The notes beneath the pieces were generated by a model. That model saw nothing but the letters and a program-made list of their open reading frames with translations. It ran no database searches and was not told the DNA's origin. The position numbers and the translations under genes were made by a program. From Sutterella wadsworthensis 2_1_59BFAA (lineage in GTDB: Bacteria; Pseudomonadota; Gammaproteobacteria; Burkholderiales; Burkholderiaceae_F), in contig NZ_JH815519.1 of NCBI RefSeq assembly GCF_000297775.1, forward strand, positions 153,836-217,692: DNA of 63,857 nucleotides, written 5' to 3'. This document shows, in pieces, positions 1 to 8,519 of the stretch; positions within the stretch are counted from its first letter, which is position 1; the number at the start of each line of letters is the position of its first letter.

Positions 1-2
1 TG

Positions 3-362
3 ATATGGTGTCCGAAGTACCGCAAACGGATACTTAAAGGTGAAATAGCCGAGGCTTTGCGTCTTGCCATCACCGCGATCTGCATTGAGCGCGAGTGGCC
101 GATTCTGACCTAGGAAATCCAACCTGACCATATCCATTTGTTCGTAACCATCCCTCCGTCACAGGCTGTAGCCGATGCCGTAAAGATTTTGAAGGGTTCG
201 ACGGCCCGGAAGCTGTTTGTGGCTTTCCCGGCGTTGAAGGATCAGCTTTACGGCGGGCATTTGTGGTCTCCGTCCTATTACGTAGGTACGGCTGGCAATG
301 TCAGTGCGGAAACCATCAGGCATTACATTGAAAGGACTGAACATATCAAAGGGCGCAGGTAA
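3..362 (+). pseudogene. tnpA: IS200/IS605 family Y1 transposase TnpA, 5'-truncated by the window edge, with internal amber stop
   Basis: The reading frame is open from the window edge and encodes the C-terminal part of a Y1 HUH transposase. The HUH pair is visible as DHIHLFV (about 123-143) and the catalytic tyrosine as RHYIER near the end. These enzymes cut and join single-stranded transposon ends. A TAG at 111-113 interrupts the frame just before the HUH motif, between PILT and EIQPDHIH, where intact relatives read through. An ATG does not follow until inside the conserved core, so the product is probably dead unless the amber codon is suppressed. It overlaps the following tnpB remnant, as in complete IS605 elements. 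The 5' part lies outside the window. Confidence 0.85.
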
Positions 363-1473
363 GCTCGTTCGACGCAAAGTCGACGTGCGTACCGTCTGCA
401 TTGCCTTGGAGGTCGATGCCGATGCTTCCGAAAAGATGCATCAGACCCGTCGTCTCTACGGGCAGGCCTGCAATTTGCTCGTCCCAATCGTCGTGTCCGA
501 TACAGATAGGAAAAAACGGCTCTGGCAACGGTACAACCTGCACAAGGCCGCTTATCCGATGGTTCGAACCAAAATGTCCGTTCTTGGTGCACAGCTCGCC
601 TGCAACGTCATGCGTTCGGTGTCGAGCATGTACCAGTCGTGGATCAGCAACCATCCGAACTTCTCGAAGGATAAGAAGATGGTGCTCCCGAGCATCAGCT
701 TCAGGAATCCTGTTGTTCACCTGGACAAGAACACCATTCGCTTCTTCAACAACTACACCGAGGCGTCGGTCTATACGGTGAATGGGCGTGTCGGCGTTCG
801 TCTTCGTCCGGGAAAGTTTCAGCTGAGCCAATTGGCCGGTTTTCTGGCTGAAGAGCTTGCCGGAACGTCGAAGGAGAATCGGATTTACAGGCTTGGCGAA
901 TGCAACCTCGTTTGGAAGTGCGGCATCAAAGGCACGCCTTCCAGATGGGAGCTGCACATTGCCATAGAGAAGAAACTCAAGGAAGTATCTCTCGACAACT
1001 TGTCTTTGAATCAAGTCATGGGCGTTGATGTTGGCGAAAACAACGCCGCCGCACTGTCTACCGGCCGAATCTTCAAAGCCGGGAAGATGAAGGACGACCG
1101 TGACAAATACCTGAGCAGTCGGGCTCGTTTCCAGCGCAATGGCTCCAGAAGCGCCAGACAGGCACTTCGAAAGGCTTCCGGCCGAGAGAAACGACATGTG
1201 GAACAAATCAACGACGAAATCAGCAAGTCCATTATTGAAGATGCGGCAGAACGCAATATTCGCCTGATCGTTCTTGAAGATCTTACGAACATCCGCGAGC
1301 GAATCAAGGCCGGGCTGAAGGTTCGCGCACGCCTGCACCGCTGGCCCTTCAGGGAGCTTCAGCAGAAGATAGTGGACAAAGCTTGTAGAGCGGGTATCGA
1401 AGTGATCTTCGCTGACCCTCGCTATACGTCGCAAACCTGTCCGCATTGCAATGCCATCGGACGCTCGGCCTAG
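298..1473 (+). pseudogene. tnpB: TnpB (RNA-guided nuclease of IS605), 3'-truncated
   Basis: This resembles IS605 OrfB/TnpB. RuvC-I is present as GVDVGENNAAA (about residues 241-251) and RuvC-II as IVLEDLTNIRER (about 325). The first half of the zinc ribbon is present as SQTCPHC (about 382-388). The frame stops right after this at CNAIGRSA, so the second cysteine pair and the RuvC-III aspartate (usual motif DxNAA) are missing. The element end and the omega RNA that normally overlaps the tnpB 3' end are also gone. The sequence runs directly into the leader of the next gene. The true start could lie a little downstream of 298, because the first 25 codons overlap tnpA and are poorly family-like. 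Judged non-functional. Confidence 0.85.
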
Positions 1474-1553
1474 AACCAAATGACTATGCCGCAGAGGCCG
1501 GGCGGCGCTACCATTGAAGGATCCCGCAAGTCTTCACCCGCCGGCCGCGTCTC

Positions 1554-2528
1554 ATGATTCTCGAAGCCTTTCTTCTGTCCCTCAACTGCGTCGTCATCCT
1601 GCTGATTCTCGGCGGCGCAGGCTACGTGACGGCCGCACGGGGCTGGTACGACAAGAGCTCCCGCGTCCTGCTTGCGCGCCTCGTGACCTTTCTCTCCCTG
1701 CCCGCCTACCTCTTCTCGAGCGTCATGCAGACGCTTGACCACGACGGACTCCTGACGCTTGTGGGTTCGATGGCGACGCCCTTCATCTCGATCTGGACCT
1801 GCTTCCTGCTGAGCCGCATCATCGCGCGCGTCTGCCATGTCGAGGGGGTGCATTCGGGCGTCTTTTCGAGCGCCTTCACGGCAACGAACAACATGTTCAT
1901 CGGCCTGCCCGTCTCGCTCGCGCTCTTCGGCACCGAGGCGATGGTGCCCACGCTCCTCTACTTCTTTGCGAACACCACGTTCTTCTGGACGGTCGGCAAC
2001 TACATGGAGGCGGCCGACGGGAGGCTTGCCACGATGCAGAAGCCCCAGAAGGTGTTCTCGGCGCAGACCTTCAAACGTATCTTCACGCCGCCGCTCCTCG
2101 GCTTCCTCACGGCCATCGTGTTCATCCTGCTCGACTTCACGCCTCCGAAGGCGATCATGGACGCCGCGCACTACATGGGCGGCATCACGACTCCGCTCGC
2201 GCTCGTCTTCGTGGGCTGCATGCTCTACAACATCGGCATCCGCAACATCCGCGTCACGAAGGACATGCTCTGGGTCTACATCGGGCGCTTCGTGATCTGC
2301 CCGCTCGTGTGCCTTGTGCTCACGTACGTCATTCCCATTCCGCCGCTCTTTGCGAAGGTCTACGTCATTCAGGCGGCGCTGCCCTGCATCACGCAGATCG
2401 CCGTGCTCGCCGAATTCCACCACGCCGATGTCAAGTTCGCGACGACGGCCGTCGCCTCGACGACGCTCTTCTCGCTCGCCGTGATCCCTGCGTGGATGAT
2501 CCTCGTGACGATGCTCATCCCGAGCTGA
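1554..2528 (+). CDS. AEC (auxin efflux carrier) family transporter
   Basis: A 324-residue, very hydrophobic protein with about ten predicted membrane segments and the AEC-family layout: two five-helix repeats with a polar loop around residues 155-180. The family exports or exchanges small carboxylates in bacteria (for example MdcF and malate permease-like members), so a C4- or C3-dicarboxylate is a reasonable guess for the substrate. The sequence does not settle it. The start ATG at 1554 has no convincing Shine-Dalgarno sequence, and its upstream region is the truncated IS605 remnant ending at about 1473. The native promoter may have been replaced. It converges on the minus-strand gene at 2548 with a 19-bp gap. 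Confidence 0.85.
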   Translation: MILEAFLLSLNCVVILLILGGAGYVTAARGWYDKSSRVLLARLVTFLSLPAYLFSSVMQTLDHDGLLTLVGSMATPFISIWTCFLLSRIIARVCHVEGVHSGVFSSAFTATNNMFIGLPVSLALFGTEAMVPTLLYFFANTTFFWTVGNYMEAADGRLATMQKPQKVFSAQTFKRIFTPPLLGFLTAIVFILLDFTPPKAIMDAAHYMGGITTPLALVFVGCMLYNIGIRNIRVTKDMLWVYIGRFVICPLVCLVLTYVIPIPPLFAKVYVIQAALPCITQIAVLAEFHHADVKFATTAVASTTLFSLAVIPAWMILVTMLIPS

Positions 2529-2547
2529 TCACGGCGGACCTTCCGAC

Positions 2548-3255
2548 CTATTCCGCGGCCTGCTTCTTCGAAAGCGCGTCGAACTCTTCCTTCCTCGCGA
2601 CCACGTCGGCAAGGTCACGGTCGAGCTGCTCGATGTCACGCTCGAGATCGCGGATGTCCTCTTCGTCCGCCTCGATCTCCTCCATGAACTCGATTTCGCC
2701 CTCGATGTTGTTGCGCCTGAGCGCCATCGCGTCAAGAATCTGCTCGAAGTCCGAGGCCGTCAGCGCCTCGAGCGGCGCGTCGAGCACGCGGATGCCGCGA
2801 AGAACGGGGGCCGTGCCGGGCGCCCAGTCCTCCTCGGGCGACATGAAGGGCTCGCCCGTGTTGGGACCGAATCCCGGCGGCAGGCTCCTCAAGGCCTTCT
2901 TTCCGAGCGCCTCATAGGGATTGATGAGATTCACGCCCTCGGTCCCCGGAATCGGGTGCGGAAGCGGCGCGGTGCCAGGCGTCTCGGGTCTGGGCACGAA
3001 GGCCTCGTCGGGCAGGTCCGCCAGGGGATCGGCGGGCCGGGCGGGGAGTTCACAGGCGGGGGCCTGCGCTGCAGCAACGGCGGGAGCGTGCGCCGCACCC
3101 GCAACCTCGAGGGGCCTAGGCCCGAGCGTCATCGACATCTCGATTTCGCCGAGCACGAGCGGACCCGACTCGGCGGAAAGCCTCAGAATCTGCCCCGTCT
3201 CCTCGTTCTTGAGAATGACGGTGCCTTCGGGAAGAATGACAGTAAAGCGGGACAT
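2548..3255 (-). CDS. Hypothetical protein with C-terminal coiled coil
   Basis: I do not recognise this 235-residue protein. The N-terminal 50 residues look like a small beta-rich module (RFTVILPEGTVILKNEETG). A low-complexity Ala/Pro linker follows (about 50-95), then a middle segment with NPYEALGKKALRSLPPGF. The C-terminus is an acidic and basic heptad-rich coiled coil from about 168 to 230, with IEGEIEFMEEIEADEED as its core. There is no signal peptide or membrane segment, so it is probably cytoplasmic. It is transcribed divergently from the small membrane protein at 3384, and the two share a 128-bp intergenic region. Confidence 0.6.
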   Translation of the reverse strand: MSRFTVILPEGTVILKNEETGQILRLSAESGPLVLGEIEMSMTLGPRPLEVAGAAHAPAVAAAQAPACELPARPADPLADLPDEAFVPRPETPGTAPLPHPIPGTEGVNLINPYEALGKKALRSLPPGFGPNTGEPFMSPEEDWAPGTAPVLRGIRVLDAPLEALTASDFEQILDAMALRRNNIEGEIEFMEEIEADEEDIRDLERDIEQLDRDLADVVARKEEFDALSKKQAAE

Positions 3256-3383
3256 TCGGATCGGACCTCGTGACGGGAAAGAACGCTGTAATCTAATATT
3301 AAGCGCAAAGACCTACCATTATCGGGCAACAGAGTCATTCCAACCCGTGCCTGCCGCACGATGACCAACAAAGGATTTTTTCG

Positions 3384-3584
3384 ATGTACACCTTCTTCTC
3401 CATCGTTTTCGGCCTCATCTGGGCTGTCGCCTCGTTCCTCCTTCTCTTCAAGGTCTGGGATGTTCTCGGCCCGATCGTGCTCGGCATCTCGAAGAACCAC
3501 ATCGTGCAGGCCGCCGCGCTCGTCATCACCTACATCGTGATCTTCGGCGTCCCCGCCTGGTGCTGGGTGAAGCTCTTCGGCTGA
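3384..3584 (+). CDS. Small two-helix membrane protein, hypothetical
   Basis: Sixty-six residues with two clear hydrophobic helices (about 3-30 and 42-64) joined by a short polar loop. The start is supported by AAAGGA 9-14 bases upstream of the ATG. There is no family recognition. It is divergent from the coiled-coil gene at 2548-3255. A gap of about 270 bp without another gene follows (3585-3856), which carries the promoter of the disulfide pair; nothing else stood out there. Confidence 0.6.
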   Translation: MYTFFSIVFGLIWAVASFLLLFKVWDVLGPIVLGISKNHIVQAAALVITYIVIFGVPAWCWVKLFG

Positions 3585-3856
3585 CCCGCAGCCCGTACAT
3601 GACGCCCTCGCCATGAATCCGCGCCCGCCCATCCTCGACCGATGCGGCGGGCGCCGTCGTCATGGGCCATGCGTCGAGCAGGCCGAACCCGTTTTTCAGC
3701 ATTTGAGAAAAGCGACTTGTCAAATTCTGAAAGTTCCCGTGGGAAGTCAACAATTTTCAAAATTTCCGTCGACGCCTAAACTTCCTCACACAGTTGAGGC
3801 GGGCCCGTATCCTGCGGCCGCCGACCATGCTTGACATTCCGACCGAGGAGAACACC

Positions 3857-4510
3857 ATGACCTTCACGAAATTCGCCGTCGCCGCCGCAGCCGCCCTGCT
3901 CTGCGCAGGCTCCGTCATCGCCGCCCCCGTCGAGGGCACCGACTACGTCGTCCTTGAAAAGCCGATCCCGAACGCCTCGGGCACCTTCATCAAGGTCTAC
4001 TCCTACGACTGCCCGTTCTGCTACAAATACGACAAGTCCGTCGTTCCGGCCGTCAAGGCCAAGCTCGACAAGGAAATGAAGTTCCTCGACTACCATCTCC
4101 ATACCAAGGGCAAGTACGGCAAGGAAGGCTCCGAGGTCCTCGCCGTGATGTGGGTCGCCGACGAAGCCGCCGGCCGCGATCCGTATGCTGCCGACGCCAT
4201 GCACAAGAAGGCGAAGTTCGCCCTCTACAAGGCCTACCACGACAAGAAGCAGCGCTGGGATGACGGCGCCGACGCCTTCCGCGCAACCGCCCTCGAGGCC
4301 GTCGGCATGTCCAAGGCCGATTTCGACGCCAAAAAGAATGATCCGAAGGTTCAGGCGCTCGTGAAGGCCTGGGCCGACAGCACCTACGACGTCGCCAAGA
4401 TCCAGGGCGTGCCGGCCTTCGTGGTCAACGGCAAGTACCTCCTGAAGACAGCCTCCATCCGCTCCATCGACGGTCTCGTGGAAAACATCCGCGAACTCTC
4501 CAAGAAGTAA
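3857..4510 (+). CDS. dsbL: Thiol:disulfide interchange protein, DsbA/DsbL type
   Basis: A 217-residue periplasmic oxidoreductase that introduces disulfides into exported proteins. The start at 3857 gives a classical Sec signal peptide (about residues 1-23, ending VIAAP) and has GAGGAG just upstream; an in-frame start at 3794 would place 21 extra residues before the signal. The thioredoxin-fold active site is CPFC in YDCPFCYKYDK (about 53-56). The cis-proline loop is GVPAFVVNGKY near the C-terminus. A DsbI-type membrane partner starts 13 bases downstream, the DsbL/DsbI arrangement known from uropathogenic E. coli and Salmonella. The arylsulfate sulfotransferase client that often accompanies that pair is not in the window. 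Confidence 0.85.
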   Translation: MTFTKFAVAAAAALLCAGSVIAAPVEGTDYVVLEKPIPNASGTFIKVYSYDCPFCYKYDKSVVPAVKAKLDKEMKFLDYHLHTKGKYGKEGSEVLAVMWVADEAAGRDPYAADAMHKKAKFALYKAYHDKKQRWDDGADAFRATALEAVGMSKADFDAKKNDPKVQALVKAWADSTYDVAKIQGVPAFVVNGKYLLKTASIRSIDGLVENIRELSKK

Positions 4511-4523
4511 GAGGTCCTGACAA

Positions 4524-5192
4524 ATGAAGGGATTCTGCGAAAGCTTCCGAAAGAGTCCGATGACGGCCTTCGCCGACTGGCAGGAGACGCGCGAGCCGTG
4601 GATCCTCTTCGGCGTGACCTCGATCATCCTGGTGCTTCTGGCCCACTACCTCTTCCAGGGCTGGCTCTACATGCTGCCCTGCGAGCAGTGCGTCTACATC
4701 CGCTACGGCAACATCGTCATGGCGATCGGCGCCTTCCTCATCACGATCAATCCGAAGCAGGCTCTGCTGAAGATCGCCGGCATCGGCGTCTTCCTCTACG
4801 GCCTCATCTACACGATGATCTGCTCCTGGAAGCTCATGGGCATCCATGACGCCGTCCACTCCGACGACCCGATGGCCATGTTCGGCATGCAGGGCTGCTC
4901 GACGGAGCCGACTTATCACTTCGGCCTTCCGCTCGACAAGTGGGCTCCCGACTGGTTCAAGCAGACGGGCGACTGCGGCTACGACGCCCCCGTCGTGCCC
5001 GACGGCACCCAGCTCGGCGACTTCCAGCGCTGGCTCATCGAGGTCTATCAGGCGAGCGACGGCTGGTACCTCTTCCCGCAGTGGAAGTTCATGGACATGG
5101 CTGAATGCTGCATGCTCGCCTGCGTCTGCTACGCGGCGCTTCTCCTGGTTCTTCTCGCCGCCTGGGGCATGCGCGCCATGAAGAAGGCCTGA
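4524..5192 (+). CDS. dsbI: Quinone-linked disulfide oxidoreductase DsbI (DsbB family)
   Basis: A 222-residue four-helix inner-membrane protein that re-oxidises the DsbL-type partner and passes electrons to quinone. The first periplasmic cysteine pair is in MLPCEQCVYIR (about residues 50-60), a near-signature for DsbI. A second set of cysteines lies in a long periplasmic loop (GCSTEP and GDCGYD, about 120-155), and the last helix runs from about 190 to 215. GAGGT precedes the ATG, and it almost certainly forms an operon with the gene just upstream. In an anaerobe the expected electron sink is menaquinone. Confidence 0.85.
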   Translation: MKGFCESFRKSPMTAFADWQETREPWILFGVTSIILVLLAHYLFQGWLYMLPCEQCVYIRYGNIVMAIGAFLITINPKQALLKIAGIGVFLYGLIYTMICSWKLMGIHDAVHSDDPMAMFGMQGCSTEPTYHFGLPLDKWAPDWFKQTGDCGYDAPVVPDGTQLGDFQRWLIEVYQASDGWYLFPQWKFMDMAECCMLACVCYAALLLVLLAAWGMRAMKKA

Positions 5193-5310
5193 TCCTCCAC
5201 AGTGTCTTCACCCGGCCGCTCCGAGCAAAGCCGGCGGCGGTTCCAGTTCAACCGCCAACCGGCTGACGCAGCGTCTCTGGTCCGACGCCACGCCGGCCAT
5301 CCTCCCAAGC

Positions 5311-5348
5311 AATGGGCGCCCGACGGCATCAACCGTCAGACGCCCATT
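5311..5348. terminator. Hairpin between convergent dsbI and rtcB
   Basis: AATGGGCG (5311-5318) pairs with CGCCCATT (5341-5348), and an inner stem GACGG/CCGTC lies between them. There is no long T tract on either strand, so it is a possible weak bidirectional terminator. The rest of the 173-bp gap holds nothing I can identify. Confidence 0.45.
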
Positions 5349-5365
5349 GTCCATTTGGCGTCAGG

Positions 5366-6568
5366 TCACCCCTTCACGCAGAGGAACTGCTTGAAGACGG
5401 TCACGGGTCTCACGAGGTCGGCCTGCTGCGCCATCACCTCGTCGATGGACTTGTAGGCCGACGGAATCTCGTCGAGCACGCCGGGATCGTGCCTGCAGAC
5501 GACGCCCGCCGTCTCGCGCTTCAGGTCGGCAACCGTGAAGACCTTTTTGGCCTGCGTGCGGCTCATCGTGCGGCCCGCGCCGTGCGCGGACGACATGAAG
5601 GACTCCTCGGAGCCGAGTCCCTCGACCAGATACGAGGCGGCGCCCATGCTCCCCGGGATGATGCCGAGCTCGCCCCTGCCCGCATGAACGGCGCCCTTGC
5701 GCGTCACCCATACGTCGCGCCCGTAATGCGTCTCGCGAGCCACGTAGTTGTGATGGCAGTCGACGACGGGCTCGTCGGAGGAGATCTCCGCCCCCGGCAT
5801 CACCTCTCGCACCGCGGCCATGACGTCCTCCATCATGATCTCGCGGTTGATCTTCGCATAGGCCTGCGCCCAGTTGACCGCATCCATGTAGTCGTTGAAG
5901 TCATCGGTGCCCTCATCGAACCAAGCGAGCGCGGGATCGGGCAGCCGGACCTTCCCTCCAAGTGCCTTCTCGCGGGCGATGCCGATGAAGCGCGAGGCCA
6001 TGACGTTGCCCACGCCGCGCGAACCCGAATGGAGCATCACGCGCACGACGCCGTCTGCATCAGAGGTGAGTTCGATGAAGTGGTTGCCCGCTCCCAAGCT
6101 TCCGAGCTGGCTCTGCCAGGTCATGGACACCATGCGCTCGAGGAGTTCGGGATGACGGTCGAGAAGGCTCTTCATGCCTTCCTCGAAGGGCTCCGTGCGG
6201 TCGTGACGCACGGCGTCGGGCCTCCTCTCGGTCATGCCGACGGGCACGTGCCGCAGAATCGCCTCGTAGACAGCGCGGACCGCGCGGTCGTCAAGGTCGC
6301 CGCGCCTGAAGTTGAGTCGTGCAAGGCGCATGCCGCAGCCGATGTCGACGCCGACGGCGCTCGGGATGACGGCGCCTTCGGTCGCGATCACGCTGCCTAT
6401 GGTGGCGCCCAGACCTGCATGAACGTCGGGCATCGCCGCGACGTGATGAAAGACGAACGGCAACGAGGCCGTGTTGAGAAGCTGCTCACGCGACTTGTCG
6501 TCGAGCGTCTTCGCCCAGACGTGAACAGGGACGCTTCCTTCGCGTCCGATGATGGAAAAGGCCGCCAT
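5366..6568 (-). CDS. rtcB: RtcB-family RNA ligase
   Basis: A 400-residue protein of the RtcB family, which joins RNA 2',3'-cyclic phosphate (or 3'-phosphate) and 5'-OH ends using GTP and Mn2+. The family core is visible: MPDVHAGLGATIGS (about 47-60), the metal-binding GVDIGCGMRLARL (about 74-86), and the guanylylation-site region AHGAGRTMSRTQAKK (about 325). At about 400 residues it belongs to the shorter bacterial subgroup and not the 480-residue archaeal form. A strong GGAGG lies 7 bases before the ATG. No RtcA, RtcR or prfH neighbour is seen, so it stands alone here. Confidence 0.9.
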   Translation of the reverse strand: MAAFSIIGREGSVPVHVWAKTLDDKSREQLLNTASLPFVFHHVAAMPDVHAGLGATIGSVIATEGAVIPSAVGVDIGCGMRLARLNFRRGDLDDRAVRAVYEAILRHVPVGMTERRPDAVRHDRTEPFEEGMKSLLDRHPELLERMVSMTWQSQLGSLGAGNHFIELTSDADGVVRVMLHSGSRGVGNVMASRFIGIAREKALGGKVRLPDPALAWFDEGTDDFNDYMDAVNWAQAYAKINREIMMEDVMAAVREVMPGAEISSDEPVVDCHHNYVARETHYGRDVWVTRKGAVHAGRGELGIIPGSMGAASYLVEGLGSEESFMSSAHGAGRTMSRTQAKKVFTVADLKRETAGVVCRHDPGVLDEIPSAYKSIDEVMAQQADLVRPVTVFKQFLCVKG

Positions 6569-6687
6569 GGCGGTACCTCCACATTAGTTCTTTTTAGTTT
6601 CAGTTGATATATTTCACCTTTTTCGCAACAAGGGTTCAATTATATGAAGAAGTGCTCGCCCGCACACGCGGGAAAACACCTGAAACG

Positions 6688-6726
6688 CAAAGGCCGCCGT
6701 CGTTCAGTCGAACGCGGCGGCCTTTT
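6688..6726 (-). terminator. Intrinsic terminator of the ccm cluster
   Basis: GGCCGCCG (6692-6699) pairs with CGGCGGCC (6715-6722), with short flanking A and T runs on both sides. It sits just past the ccmI stop on the minus strand and can also act on the plus strand. Confidence 0.7.
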
Positions 6727-6742
6727 CTGAGGCTGTCGAATG

Positions 6743-8029
6743 TCAGCGGACGGTGCCGATGACGAGGTCGATGCCTTCGGTGCCCGTCTGGACGGGAGCG
6801 GAAGTCTCGCCCTCGAGGTCGCCCGCCTGCGGCATGAAGTTGCCGGTGCGGGAGATTCGGGCTCCGACGATCACGTCCTTGACGTCGGCGAGCGTCGTGG
6901 CGCCCATGGCCATCGTCATGTCGCTCGTGAGCTTGAACTCAAAGGGGAGCTCCTTGGCGGTGATGCGCATGAAGGCGACCGGCATTTTCGAGCCCGTGGT
7001 CGGGCGTGCGTAGATGAAGACAGTGTCCTCGGGCTTGACCTTGTCGGCGTGGGCCTTGTCGAGCGTCACGCGGCCGGAGACAAACGAGGGCTCGGCGGCC
7101 TGGACGGTCGGGACGCTCTCGCCCTTGAAGGCTTCGGCCTCAGCCTGACGGGCTGCGGGATCCATGCCGGCGAGGCGGCGGGCCTCGTCGATGTTGTTGC
7201 GGATCTGCTGGGCGTCGCCGAAGTCCTCGGGAAGCACGACGAGGAGCTTTTCCCAGTAGGCGGCGGCTTCGGCGTACTTCTCATGATCCCAGGCGTCGAT
7301 GGCAAGGAGCGCGAGCGCCTTCCACTGGCCCGGATCGATCTTGAGGGCGCGTTGCAGAAGCGCACGGGCCTCGTCCGTGATCACCTTGTTGTTCGCGGCG
7401 GCCGTCATGTCGGCCATGTCGGCGATGATGTCGGCGTTGTTCGGCACCAGACGGTCGACCTCGCGGAAGGCGTCAAGCGCCTCGGCGAAGCGACCCACGT
7501 TGGAGAGCGTGCGCGCGAGCATGTACCAGGTCTGGGCGTCGTCGGGCGTCTCCTTCAGGCGGTTCTGAAGGCGCTCGATGGCGGCCATCATGTCGGACTG
7601 GCTGTGGCCCTGCGTCTGGCGCTGCTGGTTCTGGACGGCCTCGAGGAAGGCGGGGTCCATGGCGTTGTAGCGGCCTAGCGCAAGATAACCGAAGACGGCG
7701 GAGGCGGGAATCACGACGGCGAGCACGACGGCGATGATTCGGGCGACCTTGGACTGGTCCTTGACTTCGGCGTCGGTGTCGCGGGCGGTTTCCTCAAGCA
7801 CGCGGCGCTCGAGTTCGAGGCGGGACTCCTCGTACTCGTCGAGGTCGATGCGGCCGGCCTCACGCTCCTTTTCAAGGTCCGCGGCCTGCTGACGCAGGAT
7901 GCCGAGAATCGTTTCGTGGCGGTCTTCGGCGTCAGCGGCCTTGCGGCCGCCGAACCAGAGCGGCAGCGCCACGGCGGCCATCGCGATCAGGCAGAAGACG
8001 ACGCAGATGATGATGAAGGTTGTCAGCAT
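6743..8029 (-). CDS. ccmI: Cytochrome c maturation protein CcmI (CycH/TPR type)
   Basis: A 428-residue apocytochrome-handling subunit of the haem ligation complex. Two N-terminal membrane helices (about 3-25 and 93-115) flank a heptad-rich loop. A periplasmic TPR region follows (about 140-290, for example AQTWYMLARTLSNVGRFAEAL), then a C-terminal beta-rich domain typical of long CcmI proteins. It delivers unfolded apocytochrome to CcmF/CcmH. It is the last gene of the ccm cluster, three bases after ccmH, and is followed by a strong terminator. Confidence 0.88.
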   Translation of the reverse strand: MLTTFIIICVVFCLIAMAAVALPLWFGGRKAADAEDRHETILGILRQQAADLEKEREAGRIDLDEYEESRLELERRVLEETARDTDAEVKDQSKVARIIAVVLAVVIPASAVFGYLALGRYNAMDPAFLEAVQNQQRQTQGHSQSDMMAAIERLQNRLKETPDDAQTWYMLARTLSNVGRFAEALDAFREVDRLVPNNADIIADMADMTAAANNKVITDEARALLQRALKIDPGQWKALALLAIDAWDHEKYAEAAAYWEKLLVVLPEDFGDAQQIRNNIDEARRLAGMDPAARQAEAEAFKGESVPTVQAAEPSFVSGRVTLDKAHADKVKPEDTVFIYARPTTGSKMPVAFMRITAKELPFEFKLTSDMTMAMGATTLADVKDVIVGARISRTGNFMPQAGDLEGETSAPVQTGTEGIDLVIGTVR

Positions 8030-8032
8030 CGG

Positions 8033-8518
8033 TTACTCCTTGTCGCCCGAGAGCAGCTTGTCCGCGCGGGCCTTTTCCTCGGCGGTGAGCGGACGGACGG
8101 TCTTGGCGACGGCCGACTTGCGGCGGCGGAGGTTGAGGTAGAACGCGGCGAGGCCCACGAGGAAGAGTGCGACGGGGCCGAGCCAGAGGATGACCGTGTT
8201 GGCCTTGAAGGGCGGCTTGTAGAGCACGAAGTCGCCGTAGCGTTCGACCATGTAGTCCACGATCTCCTTGTTGGTCTTGCCGGCCTTGACCTGCTCGATC
8301 ACCTGGTTGCGCAGGTCGACGGCGAGCTCGGCGTTGGAGTCGGCGATGGACTGGTTCTGGCAGACGAGGCAGCGGAGCTGCTCGGAAACCTCGACGACGC
8401 GCTGGTGGGCGATCGGGTCAAAGGCGGTCGGAGCGGCTTCGCGCGGAGCTGCGAAGGCCGTGCCGGCCATCAGTGCGCAGGCCGCGAGGGCGGCGCCCAT
8501 AAGCTTGACGGACTTCAT
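8033..8518 (-). CDS. ccmH: Cytochrome c maturation protein CcmH
   Basis: A 161-residue thioreductive component that keeps the apocytochrome CxxCH cysteines reduced for haem attachment. It has a signal peptide (about 1-23, ending AFAAP) and the signature LRCLVCQNQSIADSNA (about 48-63) with the redox pair CLVC. A single C-terminal membrane anchor lies around 125-145. It lies between ccmG and ccmI with 1-3-base gaps, so co-translation is likely. Confidence 0.92.
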   Translation of the reverse strand: MKSVKLMGAALAACALMAGTAFAAPREAAPTAFDPIAHQRVVEVSEQLRCLVCQNQSIADSNAELAVDLRNQVIEQVKAGKTNKEIVDYMVERYGDFVLYKPPFKANTVILWLGPVALFLVGLAAFYLNLRRRKSAVAKTVRPLTAEEKARADKLLSGDKE

Positions 8519-8519
8519 G

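Noticed and set aside
5312-6607. Long plus-strand open frame opposite rtcB (431 codons)
   Set aside because: Antisense shadow of a GC-rich gene; the translation is rich in His/Arg/Asp without domains, while the minus strand gives a clear RtcB.
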